64,000 nucleotides of DNA from Fen-1273 sp035516035 (GCA_035516035.1 DATJAS010000098.1:1-64000), one strand, 5' to 3'. Positions 15,423 through 24,595 are shown, counted from the stretch's first letter. The notes: a model not told the origin generated them from the letters alone. Numbers and translations are program-made.

Positions 15423-16516
15423 TGATAGCACAACTGAAAACGACGGCGTTCACGGAGATCCACCGGTCGCTCGGCGCGAAGATGGTCGAGTTCGCAGGGT
15501 TCACGATGCCCGTCCAGTACGCCGGCATCATCGAGGAGCACAGGAAAGTCCGGGAGGCGGCCGGGCTCTTCGACGTCTCGCACATGGGGGAGGTGGAGAT
15601 CGCGGGTCCCGGTGCGCTCGCCTTCGTCCAGTCGATCACCGTGAACGACGCGTCGAAGCTCCCGGAGGGGCGCGTGCAGTACTCCGCCATGTGCTATGAC
15701 GACGGGGGCATCGTGGACGACCTCCTCGTCTACCGGCTCGGCGCGGCGTACATGCTCGTGGTCAACGCCGCGAACCTGGCCAAGGACGTCGACTGGATCC
15801 GGACGCACGCCGGCGCCGGCGTGACGGTGACCGACCGGTCGGACGACGTCTCGCTCCTTGCCGTGCAGGGTCCCCGATCGCTCGACGTGCTCGCGCCGCT
15901 GACGCGGGCCGACCTGGCCTCGCTCGGGTACTACCACGCCATGAGCGCCGATGTGGCCGGCGTTCCCATGACCGTCTCGCGCACGGGCTACACGGGCGAG
16001 CTGGGCTACGAGCTCTATTTCCCCTCAGACAGGGAGACGGGGGAGCGCGTCTGGAACGCCATCATGGCATCGGGGTCGAAGCACCGCATCGCTCCCGTCG
16101 GCCTCGGTGCGCGGGACACGCTCCGGCTGGAAATGGGCTACTGCCTCTACGGGCACGACATCGACAGGACCACGAACCCGATCGAGGCGGGTCTCGGCTG
16201 GATCACGAAGACCGCGAAGGGGGAATTCATCGGCAGGGAGGCCATCATGCGCGTGAAGGAGCGGGGACCGTCGCGGAAGCTCGTCGGGTTCACGCTGACC
16301 GACCGGGCCTTCCCGCGGCAGGGGTATGCGCTGCACGCCGCCGGCGCCAGGGCCGGGAGCGTGACATCGGGAACGTTCTCCCCCGTGCTGTCGCGCGGCA
16401 TCGGGATGGGGTACGTGGATGCCCCCCTGGCGGCCCCCGGCACGCGCCTGGCGGTCGCGATCCGGGAGAGGCAGATCGCCGCGGACGTGGTGCCCCTCCC
16501 GTTCATCCGGAAGTGA
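15422..16516 (+). CDS. gcvT: Glycine cleavage system T protein (aminomethyltransferase)
   Basis: Transfers the methylene group from the lipoyl-bound aminomethyl of GcvH to tetrahydrofolate and releases ammonia. 364 residues. Typical segments are 'TAFTEIHRSLGAKMVEFAGFTMPVQY', 'LFDVSHMGE', 'RTGYTGELGYELYF' and 'LGARDTLRLEMGYCLYGHDI' with normal spacing. gcvH and gcvP are not adjacent. It starts on the rng stop codon (TGATG), an unusual partner pair, and is followed by comB with a 4-nt overlap. Confidence 0.97.
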   Translation: MIAQLKTTAFTEIHRSLGAKMVEFAGFTMPVQYAGIIEEHRKVREAAGLFDVSHMGEVEIAGPGALAFVQSITVNDASKLPEGRVQYSAMCYDDGGIVDDLLVYRLGAAYMLVVNAANLAKDVDWIRTHAGAGVTVTDRSDDVSLLAVQGPRSLDVLAPLTRADLASLGYYHAMSADVAGVPMTVSRTGYTGELGYELYFPSDRETGERVWNAIMASGSKHRIAPVGLGARDTLRLEMGYCLYGHDIDRTTNPIEAGLGWITKTAKGEFIGREAIMRVKERGPSRKLVGFTLTDRAFPRQGYALHAAGARAGSVTSGTFSPVLSRGIGMGYVDAPLAAPGTRLAVAIRERQIAADVVPLPFIRK

Positions 16517-17289
16517 GCGCGATGCGCATCGATCTCTGCTTCACGCCGGGGCAGACCGACGAGCTGGCGCTGCGCGACAGGACCGTGGTGGCGATCGACG
16601 TCCTTCGCGCGAGCACCACGATCGTGACTGCGCTCGTCAACGGCGCCCGGGAGATCATCCCGGTGGCGACCGTGGAGTCGGCGGTGAAGATCTCCGGGAA
16701 CCTCTTCGGGGACGTCATCCTGCTCGGGGGGGAACGGAACGGGAAGATGATCGAAGGGTTCAACCTGGGGAACTCCCCGTCGGAGTACACGGCCGATCGC
16801 GTCCGCGGCAAGGCGATCATATTCAGCTCGACGAACGGGTCCCAGGCGCTGGTGCGTGCCCGCTACGCGAAGGAACTCTACGTCTGCGGGTTCGTCAACG
16901 TGGGGACCGTCGCGGAGGCGCTCGCCTCGCCCGGGCGCGATTTCACGATCGTCTGCGCCGGGAACAACGGGATGCTGTCGATCGAGGACTCGGTCTGCGC
17001 GGGCATGCTGGTGGCCCGCGTGAGCGCCGCCGCGGACGCGCCGCCGGAGCTTGCCGACGGCGCGCTGGCCGCGCGCACGCTCTACAGGACGTTCGGCAGG
17101 GGCATCCTCAAGATGATGCGCTCATCGGACCACGGCCGCCACCTGCAGGAGATCGGATTCGGCGACGATCTGAAGACCTGCGCGGGCGTGGACACGCTCG
17201 GCGTCCTGCCGCAGCTCGACGGGAACGTCATCCGTCTGAAAACCGCGGCGCAGGGGAAAGAGCCTGCAGGGCAGCCGCAGGCAACGTGA
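16513..17289 (+). CDS. comB: ComB-family 2-phosphosulfolactate phosphatase
   Basis: 258 residues of the ComB family, Mg-dependent phosphatases first described for coenzyme M synthesis in methanogens. Marks are 'VVAIDVLRASTTIVTAL', 'GERNGKMIEGFNLGNSP', 'IFSSTNGSQAL' and 'IVCAGNNG'. Bacteria often carry this gene without the other coenzyme M genes, and none are here (no comA, comC or comD/E nearby), so the true substrate is uncertain. The first ATG overlaps the gcvT stop; ATG three codons later is an alternative start. Confidence 0.85.
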   Translation: MSAMRIDLCFTPGQTDELALRDRTVVAIDVLRASTTIVTALVNGAREIIPVATVESAVKISGNLFGDVILLGGERNGKMIEGFNLGNSPSEYTADRVRGKAIIFSSTNGSQALVRARYAKELYVCGFVNVGTVAEALASPGRDFTIVCAGNNGMLSIEDSVCAGMLVARVSAAADAPPELADGALAARTLYRTFGRGILKMMRSSDHGRHLQEIGFGDDLKTCAGVDTLGVLPQLDGNVIRLKTAAQGKEPAGQPQAT

Positions 17290-17300
17290 GGGGGCTCTCC

Positions 17301-19682
17301 GTGGCCAGAGCGAACGAATCGGGGGAAGGGCGGGAAAAAAAGGGGCGCGGCTCGCGGCGGGGCGCCCTGGCGGCGATCCTCATGATCGCCGCGGCGGTCC
17401 TGGTCCTGATCGCGATCGTCACGTACGACGCGGGGGATGAATCCCGCATCAGCCTCCGCGCGGCCGACCTGGGCGGCGTCCTGACGGGAGACCCCGCCGT
17501 GAAGGCGGCGGCCGACACCGTGCGCAACGGGCTGGGGCTCGTCGGCGCGCTCCTGGCGGACGCGCTCATCAACGACACGATCGGCTACGCAGTGATCGTG
17601 CTCCCCGTGCTCCTCATCTACTGGGGCTGGACGCTCCTCCGCAGGGGAGGCGTCCGCACTCCCCTCGTCGTCACCAACTACGCCCTGATCAGCGCGCTCC
17701 TCGTTGCCGCCGCGTTCGGCATGGTCAGGCTCGTCGCCGATCCCGGGGGTCCTTCACGGGAATGGTACGGGATCGTCGGCTACGCCTCCGCCAGCGTGCT
17801 CGCGCAGCTCGTCGGCAAGGCCGGGGGCGCGATCGTCCTCGTGGCCGCCATGCTCGCGACGGCGGTCATGGGCGCCGACCTGGATGTCCATGAGATCGTG
17901 GAGCGGGCGCACCAGGCGATCCTCCGCGCCGCCGCGCGGATGGACGAGCGCAGGGAGCGGGCTGCGCGGGAGCGGGAAACGGCTCTCCGGGAGCGCCCCC
18001 CGCGGTCACAGGAGGCGGAAGTGACGATCACGCGCCCCGCCCCGGAGGAGACGCCCCGCAACGAGCCGCGCCTGCGCAGCGCGGCCCCTCCCCCCCTCCA
18101 GGAACCGCGAGCGAAGGCCCTCCCGCTCAACCTGACCGTGACACGCCCCCTCCCGGCCGAGAAGCCCACGGAGGCGGAGGAGGAAGCGCCAGGGGACATC
18201 GACTACGTGTTTCCCTCCGTCGATCTCCTGGACGCCCCGAAACCGGGGAGGGAGGACGTCGACGAGGAGGAGCTGAAGGCGAACGCGGACCTCCTCCGGG
18301 CCACGCTGGCCGAGTTCGACGTCGAGCTCGAGAGCGTGAGCGTGACGCCCGGGCCGGTGGTGACGCTCTACGAGCTTGTCCCCGCGAGCGGCGTCAAGAT
18401 CAGCCGGATCGTGAGCCTGGAAAACGACATGGCCCTCAAGCTCGCGGCGCGGGGGATCAGGATCATGGCCCCGATCCCCGGCAAGTCGGCCGTCGGCGTC
18501 GAGATCCCCAACTCGCGGCGCTCGCTGGTCACGATCAGGAGCGTGATCAACTCCACGGCGTTCCGCGAGGCGAAGGCGTCGCTCCCGCTGGCGATGGGGA
18601 AGACGATCGCCGGGGAAGTGTTCACCGACGATCTCGCGAAGATGCCCCACCTGCTGATGGCGGGGTCCACGGGATCCGGCAAGAGCGTCGGCATCAACAC
18701 GATGCTGGCGTCGCTCCTCTACCGCCTCCACCCCTCCGACCTGAAGCTGATCATCATCGACCCGAAGAAGATCGAGCTTGCGCAGTACGCCGCGCTCCGC
18801 CGCCACTTCCTGGCCGTCTCCCCCGACATCGACGAGCAGATCGTCACGACCCCCGCCGGGGCGGTGCTCGTCCTCCGCTCCGTGGAGCGGGAGATGGAGA
18901 AGAGGTACGACCGCCTGGCGGCGGCCGGCGTGCGAAACGTGGTCGACTACAACGAGCGGCTCGCCGCGGGGAGGCTCAAGGAGCAGGAAGGGGCGCCCCC
19001 CGCGAAAATGCCGTTCCTCATCGTGGTCATCGACGAGCTCGCGGACCTCATGATCACGGCGGCACGGGAGGTGGAGGAGCCGATCGCGCGCCTTGCGCAG
19101 CTTGCGCGGGCGGTGGGCATCCACCTGATCGTCGCCACGCAGCGCCCCTCCGTCGACGTCATCACAGGCGTGATCAAGGCCAATTTCCCGGCGCGGATCG
19201 CGTACCAGGTGGCGTCCAAGACGGATTCACGGACGATCCTGGACATGAACGGCGCTGAGCAGCTCCTGGGGAACGGCGACATGCTCTACCTCGCCAGCGG
19301 GAGTCCCAAGCCGGTGCGCCTGCAGAACGCATTCATCTCCTCCGACGAGGTGGAGGCGGTGGTGGGCCATATCGGCGCGCAGGAGGGCTTCGCGCACCCG
19401 TTCGTCCTTCCCCCGGCGGCGGAGAGGAAAAAGAACGGCGAGGGGGGAGAGGAGGGGGAGCGGGATGAGCTGTTCGAAGAGGCTGCGCGCCTGATCGTCA
19501 GGCACCAGCAGGGCTCGGTCTCGCTCCTGCAGCGTCGGCTGAAGGTGGGGTACTCGCGCGCGGCGCGACTGGTCGACGAGCTCGAGGCGGCGGGAATCGT
19601 CGGGCCCTTTGACGGGAGCAAGGCGCGCGACGTGCTTGTCGAAACGGAGGCGGATCTTGATGACATACTCAATAACCCGTAG
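17301..19682 (+). CDS. ftsK: DNA translocase FtsK/SpoIIIE
   Basis: Septal DNA pump that clears the chromosome at division. About 793 residues: basic N-terminus, membrane region with about four hydrophobic segments (residues 20-200), a charged Pro/Glu/Arg-rich linker (about 215-290), alpha/beta motor domains with Walker A 'GSTGSGKSVG', Walker B 'FLIVVIDELADLM' and 'ATQRPSVDVITGVIKANFP', then the C-terminal winged-helix gamma domain ('LLQRRLKVGYSRAARLVDELEAAGIVG') that reads KOPS. I chose GTG 17301 because GAGGGGG lies 6 nt ahead; GTG 17286, overlapping the comB stop, is also possible. Confidence 0.96.
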   Translation: MARANESGEGREKKGRGSRRGALAAILMIAAAVLVLIAIVTYDAGDESRISLRAADLGGVLTGDPAVKAAADTVRNGLGLVGALLADALINDTIGYAVIVLPVLLIYWGWTLLRRGGVRTPLVVTNYALISALLVAAAFGMVRLVADPGGPSREWYGIVGYASASVLAQLVGKAGGAIVLVAAMLATAVMGADLDVHEIVERAHQAILRAAARMDERRERAARERETALRERPPRSQEAEVTITRPAPEETPRNEPRLRSAAPPPLQEPRAKALPLNLTVTRPLPAEKPTEAEEEAPGDIDYVFPSVDLLDAPKPGREDVDEEELKANADLLRATLAEFDVELESVSVTPGPVVTLYELVPASGVKISRIVSLENDMALKLAARGIRIMAPIPGKSAVGVEIPNSRRSLVTIRSVINSTAFREAKASLPLAMGKTIAGEVFTDDLAKMPHLLMAGSTGSGKSVGINTMLASLLYRLHPSDLKLIIIDPKKIELAQYAALRRHFLAVSPDIDEQIVTTPAGAVLVLRSVEREMEKRYDRLAAAGVRNVVDYNERLAAGRLKEQEGAPPAKMPFLIVVIDELADLMITAAREVEEPIARLAQLARAVGIHLIVATQRPSVDVITGVIKANFPARIAYQVASKTDSRTILDMNGAEQLLGNGDMLYLASGSPKPVRLQNAFISSDEVEAVVGHIGAQEGFAHPFVLPPAAERKKNGEGGEEGERDELFEEAARLIVRHQQGSVSLLQRRLKVGYSRAARLVDELEAAGIVGPFDGSKARDVLVETEADLDDILNNP

Positions 19683-20337
19683 CGCGCGCGCCGGGGGGCG
19701 GATCCGGGCGGTTGCCCTCCTCGGCGCGATGCTCCTCGCCGGCGGGGCGCGCGCCGGGGGAGGGGACGACCCGCAGGAGATTCTCCGCGAGGTGCGCAAG
19801 ACGTACGACGGGATCCGGGACGCCGAGATCCGGTTCACGGAGCGGACCCGCTTTCCCCAGTCGACGCTCGAGCAGCAGAGTGCCGGCACGCTCTTCCTCA
19901 AGAAGGAGCACAAGTACAGGATCGAAACGGAGGATCAGACGGTGGTGACGGACGGCGAGACCGTCTGGTCCTACTCGCGGGCGAACCGCCAGGTGCTGAT
20001 CGACCGTTTCAAGGCGGCCGACAATGCGTTTGCCCCCGAGCGGATACTCGCCGGCGGAGGGGGAGACTACGCCGCGACGTTCATCGGGAGGGAGAAGATC
20101 GGGAGCGCGGACTGCGCCCTCCTGAAGCTCGTCCCAAGGGCGGAATCCTCGCTCGTGCAGGCGCTCCATCTCTGGGTCGACAGGGGGGACTGGCTGGTCC
20201 GCAAAGCGGTCGTCACGGACGTGAACGGCAAGGAGACCACGTACACGGTCGCGGAGTTCCGGCTCAATCCCGGCCTGAGCGACTCCCGGTTCGTCCTCGA
20301 GATCCCCCAGGGGGCCGAGGTCGTGGACATGCGATAG
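19660..20337 (+). CDS. lolA: Outer-membrane lipoprotein carrier protein LolA
   Basis: Periplasmic chaperone that ferries lipoproteins from LolCDE to the outer membrane. 225 residues: signal peptide ('AVALLGAMLLAGGARA'), then 'EILREVRKTYDGIRDAEIRFTE', 'SAGTLFLKKEHKYRIE', 'VVTDGETVWSYSRANRQVLID' and 'FVLEIPQGAEVVD', the standard LolA order. The ATG at 19660 has GGAGG 9 nt upstream and overlaps the end of ftsK by 23 nt. The ftsK-lolA order is seen in several bacterial groups. Confidence 0.93.
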   Translation: MTYSITRSARAGGRIRAVALLGAMLLAGGARAGGGDDPQEILREVRKTYDGIRDAEIRFTERTRFPQSTLEQQSAGTLFLKKEHKYRIETEDQTVVTDGETVWSYSRANRQVLIDRFKAADNAFAPERILAGGGGDYAATFIGREKIGSADCALLKLVPRAESSLVQALHLWVDRGDWLVRKAVVTDVNGKETTYTVAEFRLNPGLSDSRFVLEIPQGAEVVDMR

Positions 20338-20342
20338 GAGGC

Positions 20343-21377
20343 GTGTTGCTCCAGGAGTCCCCTCCCGGGCGGACGCGCGCCCGGCAGTTCCTGCAGTATG
20401 CGCTGAGCGCGGCGCTGACGCTCTTCTTTCTCTGGATCGCCTTCCGCGGGACCGACTGGGGAAAGCTCGTCGCGCTCGTGGAGGGGGCGAACTACTGGTG
20501 GATGCTGGCGATGTTCGGCTGCCTGATGGCGAGCCACGCCGTCCGCTCCTGGCGCTGGGGATACCTCCTGGCCCCCGTGCGAAAGGGGATCCCGTTCCGG
20601 AGCCTCTTCGCGGGAGTCATGCTCGGCTACATGTTCAACAACGTCCTTCCCCGCGCGGGGGAGCTGGCGAGGCCGTACGCCCTGAGCAGGATGGAAGGGG
20701 TGAGCGGAAGCTCCGCGCTGGGAACGATAGTCGTGGAGAGGATACTGGACACGCTGACATTCCTCCTCCTTCTTGCCATGCTGCCGCTCCTCTATAACGG
20801 GCCCCTTGTCGAGTCGTTTCCCTGGCTCTCAGAGGCGGGACTCGCCGTAACGGCGGTGACACTGGCGTGCCTGGCCGCGCTCACGGTCCTCATGCTGCGC
20901 CGGGACTGGGCGGACAGGTTCCTCCTGCTCCCGGCGGGGAAGCTCGTCCCCCGGCGGTACCGCGCCCCCCTGGAAGAGCAGGTGCACGCATTCCTGGACG
21001 GCTTCCTCTTTCTCAAGGATCCCGCCACGCTCGCCCTGATTGCCGCCTCCGGGGCGGTCGTCTGGCTCCTCTACATACTCATGACGTACGTCGCGCTCTT
21101 CGCATTCGGCCTGCAGGCGCTCGGCATGCGGGCGGCGGTCGTCCTCCTGACGATCTCATCCATCGGCATTGCCATCCCGACGCCGGGGAGCACGGGGAGC
21201 TATCACGCCTTCACGTCGCAGACGCTCGTCCGCCTCTTCGCCGTCGATCCTTCCGTGGCGCTCTCGTTCGCGACCGTGACGCACGCCGTGGGCTTCATCG
21301 GCGTGACGCTGGTCGGCGCCTGGTACCTTGTGCGCGAGAAAATGGCCGCCCGCTCCCGGCCGGGAGGCGGCTCGTGA
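20343..21377 (+). CDS. LPG-synthase-TM / UPF0104 family membrane protein (flippase-like)
   Basis: 344-residue inner-membrane protein with about eight hydrophobic segments, matching the lysylphosphatidylglycerol synthase transmembrane family (also called YbhN/AglD2-like). Typical pieces are 'SWRWGYLLAPVRKGIPFRSLF', 'MLGYMFNNVLPRAGELARPYAL', 'ALGTIVVERILDTLTFLLL' and 'IPTPGSTGSYHAF'. Family members are linked to lipid or lipid-linked sugar handling across the membrane; the substrate here is unknown. GTG start with GGAGGC just upstream; the stop overlaps the next GTG. Confidence 0.88.
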   Translation: MLLQESPPGRTRARQFLQYALSAALTLFFLWIAFRGTDWGKLVALVEGANYWWMLAMFGCLMASHAVRSWRWGYLLAPVRKGIPFRSLFAGVMLGYMFNNVLPRAGELARPYALSRMEGVSGSSALGTIVVERILDTLTFLLLLAMLPLLYNGPLVESFPWLSEAGLAVTAVTLACLAALTVLMLRRDWADRFLLLPAGKLVPRRYRAPLEEQVHAFLDGFLFLKDPATLALIAASGAVVWLLYILMTYVALFAFGLQALGMRAAVVLLTISSIGIAIPTPGSTGSYHAFTSQTLVRLFAVDPSVALSFATVTHAVGFIGVTLVGAWYLVREKMAARSRPGGGS

Positions 21378-22036
21378 AGCGCGCACTGGCCGCCGCGGCG
21401 CTGGCGCTCGCGCACTGCGCGGGGCTCCACGCGCAGGATGCCGCCCCGCGCGCCGGCGTCGCCGCCGGGATGGGGGTGGAATACATTTCGGCGCCCGACG
21501 TGACGGACCTCGTCAATGCCACGTCGGTGCCTCCCGGCGGGGCGTCGCAGTTCAGGGCGGCGGCAGAATTCTTCGGGGCCTGCTCGTTCCCCCTCGACCA
21601 GAAATGGATGCTCAAGCTCGAGATGGCGTACGATCTCTCCTCCTACTCGGTGCAGGGGGGGTTCGGTCTCGCCTCCTGGAGCATGCACTGGACGATGCCC
21701 TCGCTCATCCTGCAGTACGTGCTGGTGGACCGGGGCGTCTACAACGTCAAGGCGGGGGCGGGGGGAGGATACCACTTCGGCGCACTGACGGAAAAGTATC
21801 TCTCGCTCGACGATACGTTCACCGGCACCGGCGCGGGGGCGCTCCTGGAGTTGGAAGCCAACACGGCGTTCGGCGACCATCTCTACGCGTACCTCGGCGT
21901 CAACCTCCGGTGGGAGTTTGTCGGCCGGCTGGAGGACTCCGCCGGGCTCAGTCCCGGATTCGCCTCCGGCGGCGGCCCGGCGACACTGCACGCCTTCGGC
22001 GCGGGGGCGCGCCTGGGCGCAAGCTACCTGTTCTAA
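21374..22036 (+). CDS. Putative outer-membrane beta-barrel protein
   Basis: 220 residues: signal peptide ('ALAAAALALAHCAGLHAQ'), then alternating Gly/aromatic-rich strands such as 'VAAGMGVEYISAP', 'WMLKLEMAYDLSSYS', 'YNVKAGAGGGYHFG' and 'LYAYLGVNLRWEFVG', ending in 'ARLGASYLF' with the terminal Phe common in barrel proteins. Size fits an eight-stranded barrel. I cannot assign a family. GTG start overlaps the preceding stop (GTGA), with GGGAGGCGG in front. Confidence 0.72.
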   Translation: MKRALAAAALALAHCAGLHAQDAAPRAGVAAGMGVEYISAPDVTDLVNATSVPPGGASQFRAAAEFFGACSFPLDQKWMLKLEMAYDLSSYSVQGGFGLASWSMHWTMPSLILQYVLVDRGVYNVKAGAGGGYHFGALTEKYLSLDDTFTGTGAGALLELEANTAFGDHLYAYLGVNLRWEFVGRLEDSAGLSPGFASGGGPATLHAFGAGARLGASYLF

Positions 22037-22059
22037 TCACCAGGGAAGGAGGTCCATCG

Positions 22060-22695
22060 ATGCAGAAGGCGCACGTTCTGATGTGCTGTGCCGCCGCGCT
22101 CCTGGCCGCACCGGGGGTGAGCGCGCACACGGGTCAGTCCACCACCAAAGGGAAAGGCCACGCCATGGCGCAGACAACCGTCGCCGTCATCGAAACGACG
22201 ATGGGGACGATCGAGGCGGAACTCTACAGCGCGGATGCGCCGAAGACCGTCGAGAATTTCGTCGGGCTCGCGAAAAAGAACTACTTCAACGGGATCATAT
22301 TCCACAGGGTGGTCCCCCACTTTGTGATCCAGGGGGGAGACCCGACAGGGACCGGCACCGGGGGAACGAGCATCTGGGACAAGGAGTTCGCCGACGAGCT
22401 GAACCCGCACACGGCGTCCTACAAGGCGGGATACCTCAAGGGGGTTCTCGCGATGGCCAACCGGGGGCCCAACACGAACACGAGCCAGTTCTTCATCATG
22501 CTTGAAGACAACACGTCGCTCCCGAAGAACTACACGATATTCGGCAAGGTCATCAAGGGACTCGACGTCGTGGACGCGATCGGCAGCGTCCCGCTCACGG
22601 GGGGGATGGGTCCCGACGCGTCGAAGCCGGTGACCCCCGTGGTCATGACAAAGGTGTGGATCCGCACCGGGGGCGGTCCGGCGAAGGCGCACTGA
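22060..22695 (+). CDS. Cyclophilin-type peptidyl-prolyl cis-trans isomerase (secreted)
   Basis: 211 residues: signal peptide ('VLMCCAAALLAAPGVSA'), then a cyclophilin domain with 'TMGTIEAELYSADAPKTVENF', 'NGIIFHRVVPHFVIQGGDPTGTG', 'VLAMANRGPNTNTSQFFI' and 'YTIFGKVIKGLDVVDAI'. The catalytic Arg in 'FHRV' and the 'NTSQFFI' pocket are intact. A second ATG (of 'MAQTTVAV') could give a cytosolic form, but the strong AAGGAGG before the first ATG and the signal sequence favour export. Confidence 0.94.
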   Translation: MQKAHVLMCCAAALLAAPGVSAHTGQSTTKGKGHAMAQTTVAVIETTMGTIEAELYSADAPKTVENFVGLAKKNYFNGIIFHRVVPHFVIQGGDPTGTGTGGTSIWDKEFADELNPHTASYKAGYLKGVLAMANRGPNTNTSQFFIMLEDNTSLPKNYTIFGKVIKGLDVVDAIGSVPLTGGMGPDASKPVTPVVMTKVWIRTGGGPAKAH

Positions 22696-22699
22696 CGCC

Positions 22700-23731
22700 G
22701 TGGCGAAAAAGCCCGCAGCGGCCCGCGTGGACGGGGCCGCGGACATCCCCCCCGTGCGCCTCCTCTACGGGGAGGAGGACTACCTGCTGGAAGAAGCGCT
22801 CCGCGCGCAGGTGGATGCGGCGCTTGGCGGGGCCGACAGGACGCTCAACCTCGACGTCCTGAACGGGGGGGAGACCGATGCGCGCGAGATCGTCGACAGG
22901 GCCTCGTCGTTTCCGATGACGGGGGAGCGCCGCGTGGTCGTGGTGCGCGAGGCTGACCGGCTGGCGGCGGGGGACCTGGAGCTGCTCGCGGCCTACTGCG
23001 AGTCTCCTTCCCCCTCGACCTGCCTGGTGCTCGTCGGCACGAAGCCCGACATGCGCCGCAAGCCCTTCGCCGCGCTCCGCAGGAAGAACATGGCGACGGA
23101 ATACGCCCGCGTCTGGGAGGAGAGGCTCCCTGCCTGGATCGGCGCACACGCCCGCGCGCGCGGACTGGCGATGGCGCCGGAGGCGGCAAGGCTCCTGGTG
23201 GCCACCGCCGGGTCGTCGCTCAGGGAGATCGCCGGCGAAATCGAGAAGATCGCGCTCTACATCGGCGCGCGCAGCGAGATCACGCCGGCGGACGTCGCCG
23301 CCGTGGTGGGCATGTCGAAGGAATACAGTCCGTTCGCGCTCCAGGAGGCGATCGGGAGGCGCGACGCCGCGCGCGCGCTCGCGATCCTGGAGGAGCTCCT
23401 GAACGCGGGAAGCGCGCTGCCGCTCATCGTCGCGACGCTCACGAACTACTTCTGCGCGCTCCTCAAGCTGCATGATCTCCGCAGGCGCGGGACCCCGCCG
23501 CAGGAAGAGGCCGCCCGGGCGCGCGTCCACCCGATGTTCCTGGCGGAATACCGGCAGGCCCTTCCCCATCACACGGCCGAAGAGTGCGAGCGGGCGCTCC
23601 TCCTGCTGGCGGAGGCGGACAGGGACTCAAAATCGGGAAGCGCGGGTCCCCGCGAGGTGATGGAAGCGCTCACGCTCAGGCTCTGCGGCGCCGAACGGGA
23701 AGCCGTCGCCCGTTCCGCCGGGGAGCAGTGA
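22700..23731 (+). CDS. holA: DNA polymerase III subunit delta HolA
   Basis: Clamp-loader subunit that opens the beta ring. 343 residues with the usual pattern: 'VRLLYGEEDYLLEEALRAQ' near the start, 'RASSFPMTGERRVVVVREAD' in the AAA+-like domain, 'LVLVGTKPDMRRK', 'EIEKIALYIG', 'EYSPFALQEAIGRRDAARAL' and the C-terminal collar with 'HPMFLAEYRQALPHHTAEE'. There is no Walker A motif, as expected for delta. GTG start, 4 nt behind the cyclophilin gene. Confidence 0.93.
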   Translation: MAKKPAAARVDGAADIPPVRLLYGEEDYLLEEALRAQVDAALGGADRTLNLDVLNGGETDAREIVDRASSFPMTGERRVVVVREADRLAAGDLELLAAYCESPSPSTCLVLVGTKPDMRRKPFAALRRKNMATEYARVWEERLPAWIGAHARARGLAMAPEAARLLVATAGSSLREIAGEIEKIALYIGARSEITPADVAAVVGMSKEYSPFALQEAIGRRDAARALAILEELLNAGSALPLIVATLTNYFCALLKLHDLRRRGTPPQEEAARARVHPMFLAEYRQALPHHTAEECERALLLLAEADRDSKSGSAGPREVMEALTLRLCGAEREAVARSAGEQ

Positions 23732-23746
23732 GCCGGCAGGTCGGCC

Positions 23747-24310
23747 ATGCACGAGACAGCGGATGAAGAGCTGATGTCGCTCGTCCGGCGGGGGGACGAC
23801 GCGGCGTTCGTCCTCCTCGTCAGCCGCTACAAGGACGAGCTGACGAACTTCGCGGAGCGGTTCCTGGGAGACAGGGACGATGCGGAGGACGTCGTCCAGG
23901 AGGCGTTTGTCCGCGTCTGGAGGAAACGGGAGTCGTACAGCGCCGCGGGAAGGTTCTCCACCTGGCTCTACACGATCGCGTCGAACCTGGCGCGGACGCG
24001 GCTGAAGAGGCGCGCGCTCTGGAAGTTCGTCAGGCTGGGGGGAGCGGACGGCGCGGCGGTCGACATTCCCGACGACGGGGCGGCGTCCGACGCCCGCGCC
24101 GACGAGACGCTCCGGGATGAGCGGATCCAGAAGGCCCTGGTCAGCCTTCCGCCGAAGTTCCGCGAGATCGTCGTCCTCCGGGACATCCAGCAGCTCTCGT
24201 ACGAGGAAATCACATCGATCACGGGATGCGCGATGGGCACCGTCAAGTCGCGCATCAACAGGGGGCGCGCGCTGCTCCGCGAGCAGCTCCGCGACCTCAC
24301 CGGGGAGTGA
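23747..24310 (+). CDS. ECF-type RNA polymerase sigma factor
   Basis: 187 residues: region 2 with 'RRGDDAAFVLLVSRYKDELTNFAERFLGDRDDAEDVVQEAFVRVW' in normal order (the DAEDVVQEAF element is region 2.2), a variable linker, and region 4 'ALVSLPPKFREIVVLRDIQQLSYEEI' followed by the helix-turn-helix 'CAMGTVKSRINRGRALLRE'. No classical zinc-binding anti-sigma gene follows; instead a tiny one-pass membrane protein gene lies 6 nt downstream. The target promoters cannot be seen. Confidence 0.93.
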   Translation: MHETADEELMSLVRRGDDAAFVLLVSRYKDELTNFAERFLGDRDDAEDVVQEAFVRVWRKRESYSAAGRFSTWLYTIASNLARTRLKRRALWKFVRLGGADGAAVDIPDDGAASDARADETLRDERIQKALVSLPPKFREIVVLRDIQQLSYEEITSITGCAMGTVKSRINRGRALLREQLRDLTGE

Positions 24311-24316
24311 GACGTC

Positions 24317-24574
24317 ATGGACACGCCGCACCGGGGAAACGACTACGAGCGACTGAAGGAGGAGCTGCATCGCCTGAAGAGGAGGAGAGCACCCTGGTAT
24401 TTCGAATCGGCGCTCCACCAGAGGCTCCACGGAGGGAAGCGCCGCCGTGCCGGGCTCCGCCCGATCGGGATCGGACCGGTGCTCGTGCTCGCGGTGATCG
24501 TCCTCCTGCTCCTCGCCCTGGCCGCCTACTTCGTGATGGTGCACACAACTATCGCCGTTTCGTGGGGGAAATAG
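24317..24574 (+). CDS. Small one-pass membrane protein next to the ECF sigma gene
   Basis: 85 residues: a basic, helical N-terminal half ('LKEELHRLKRRRAPWYFESALHQRLHGG'-like stretch, residues 13-40), one strong membrane segment ('VLVLAVIVLLLLALAAYFVMV', about 55-75) and a short outside tail. The piece 'PWYFESALHQRL' before the membrane segment recalls the juxtamembrane motif of some anti-sigma proteins, but no zinc-binding domain is present. Position directly behind a sigma gene suggests it tethers or controls that sigma; this is inference. Family unknown to me. Confidence 0.7.
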   Translation: MDTPHRGNDYERLKEELHRLKRRRAPWYFESALHQRLHGGKRRRAGLRPIGIGPVLVLAVIVLLLLALAAYFVMVHTTIAVSWGK

Positions 24575-24595
24575 GCCGGTTTTTCGCCCCGGGGC

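Noticed and set aside
16513..17289. Methanogen-like coenzyme M pathway
   Set aside because: A single comB homologue is common in bacteria; no other pathway gene is here and all other genes are bacterial.
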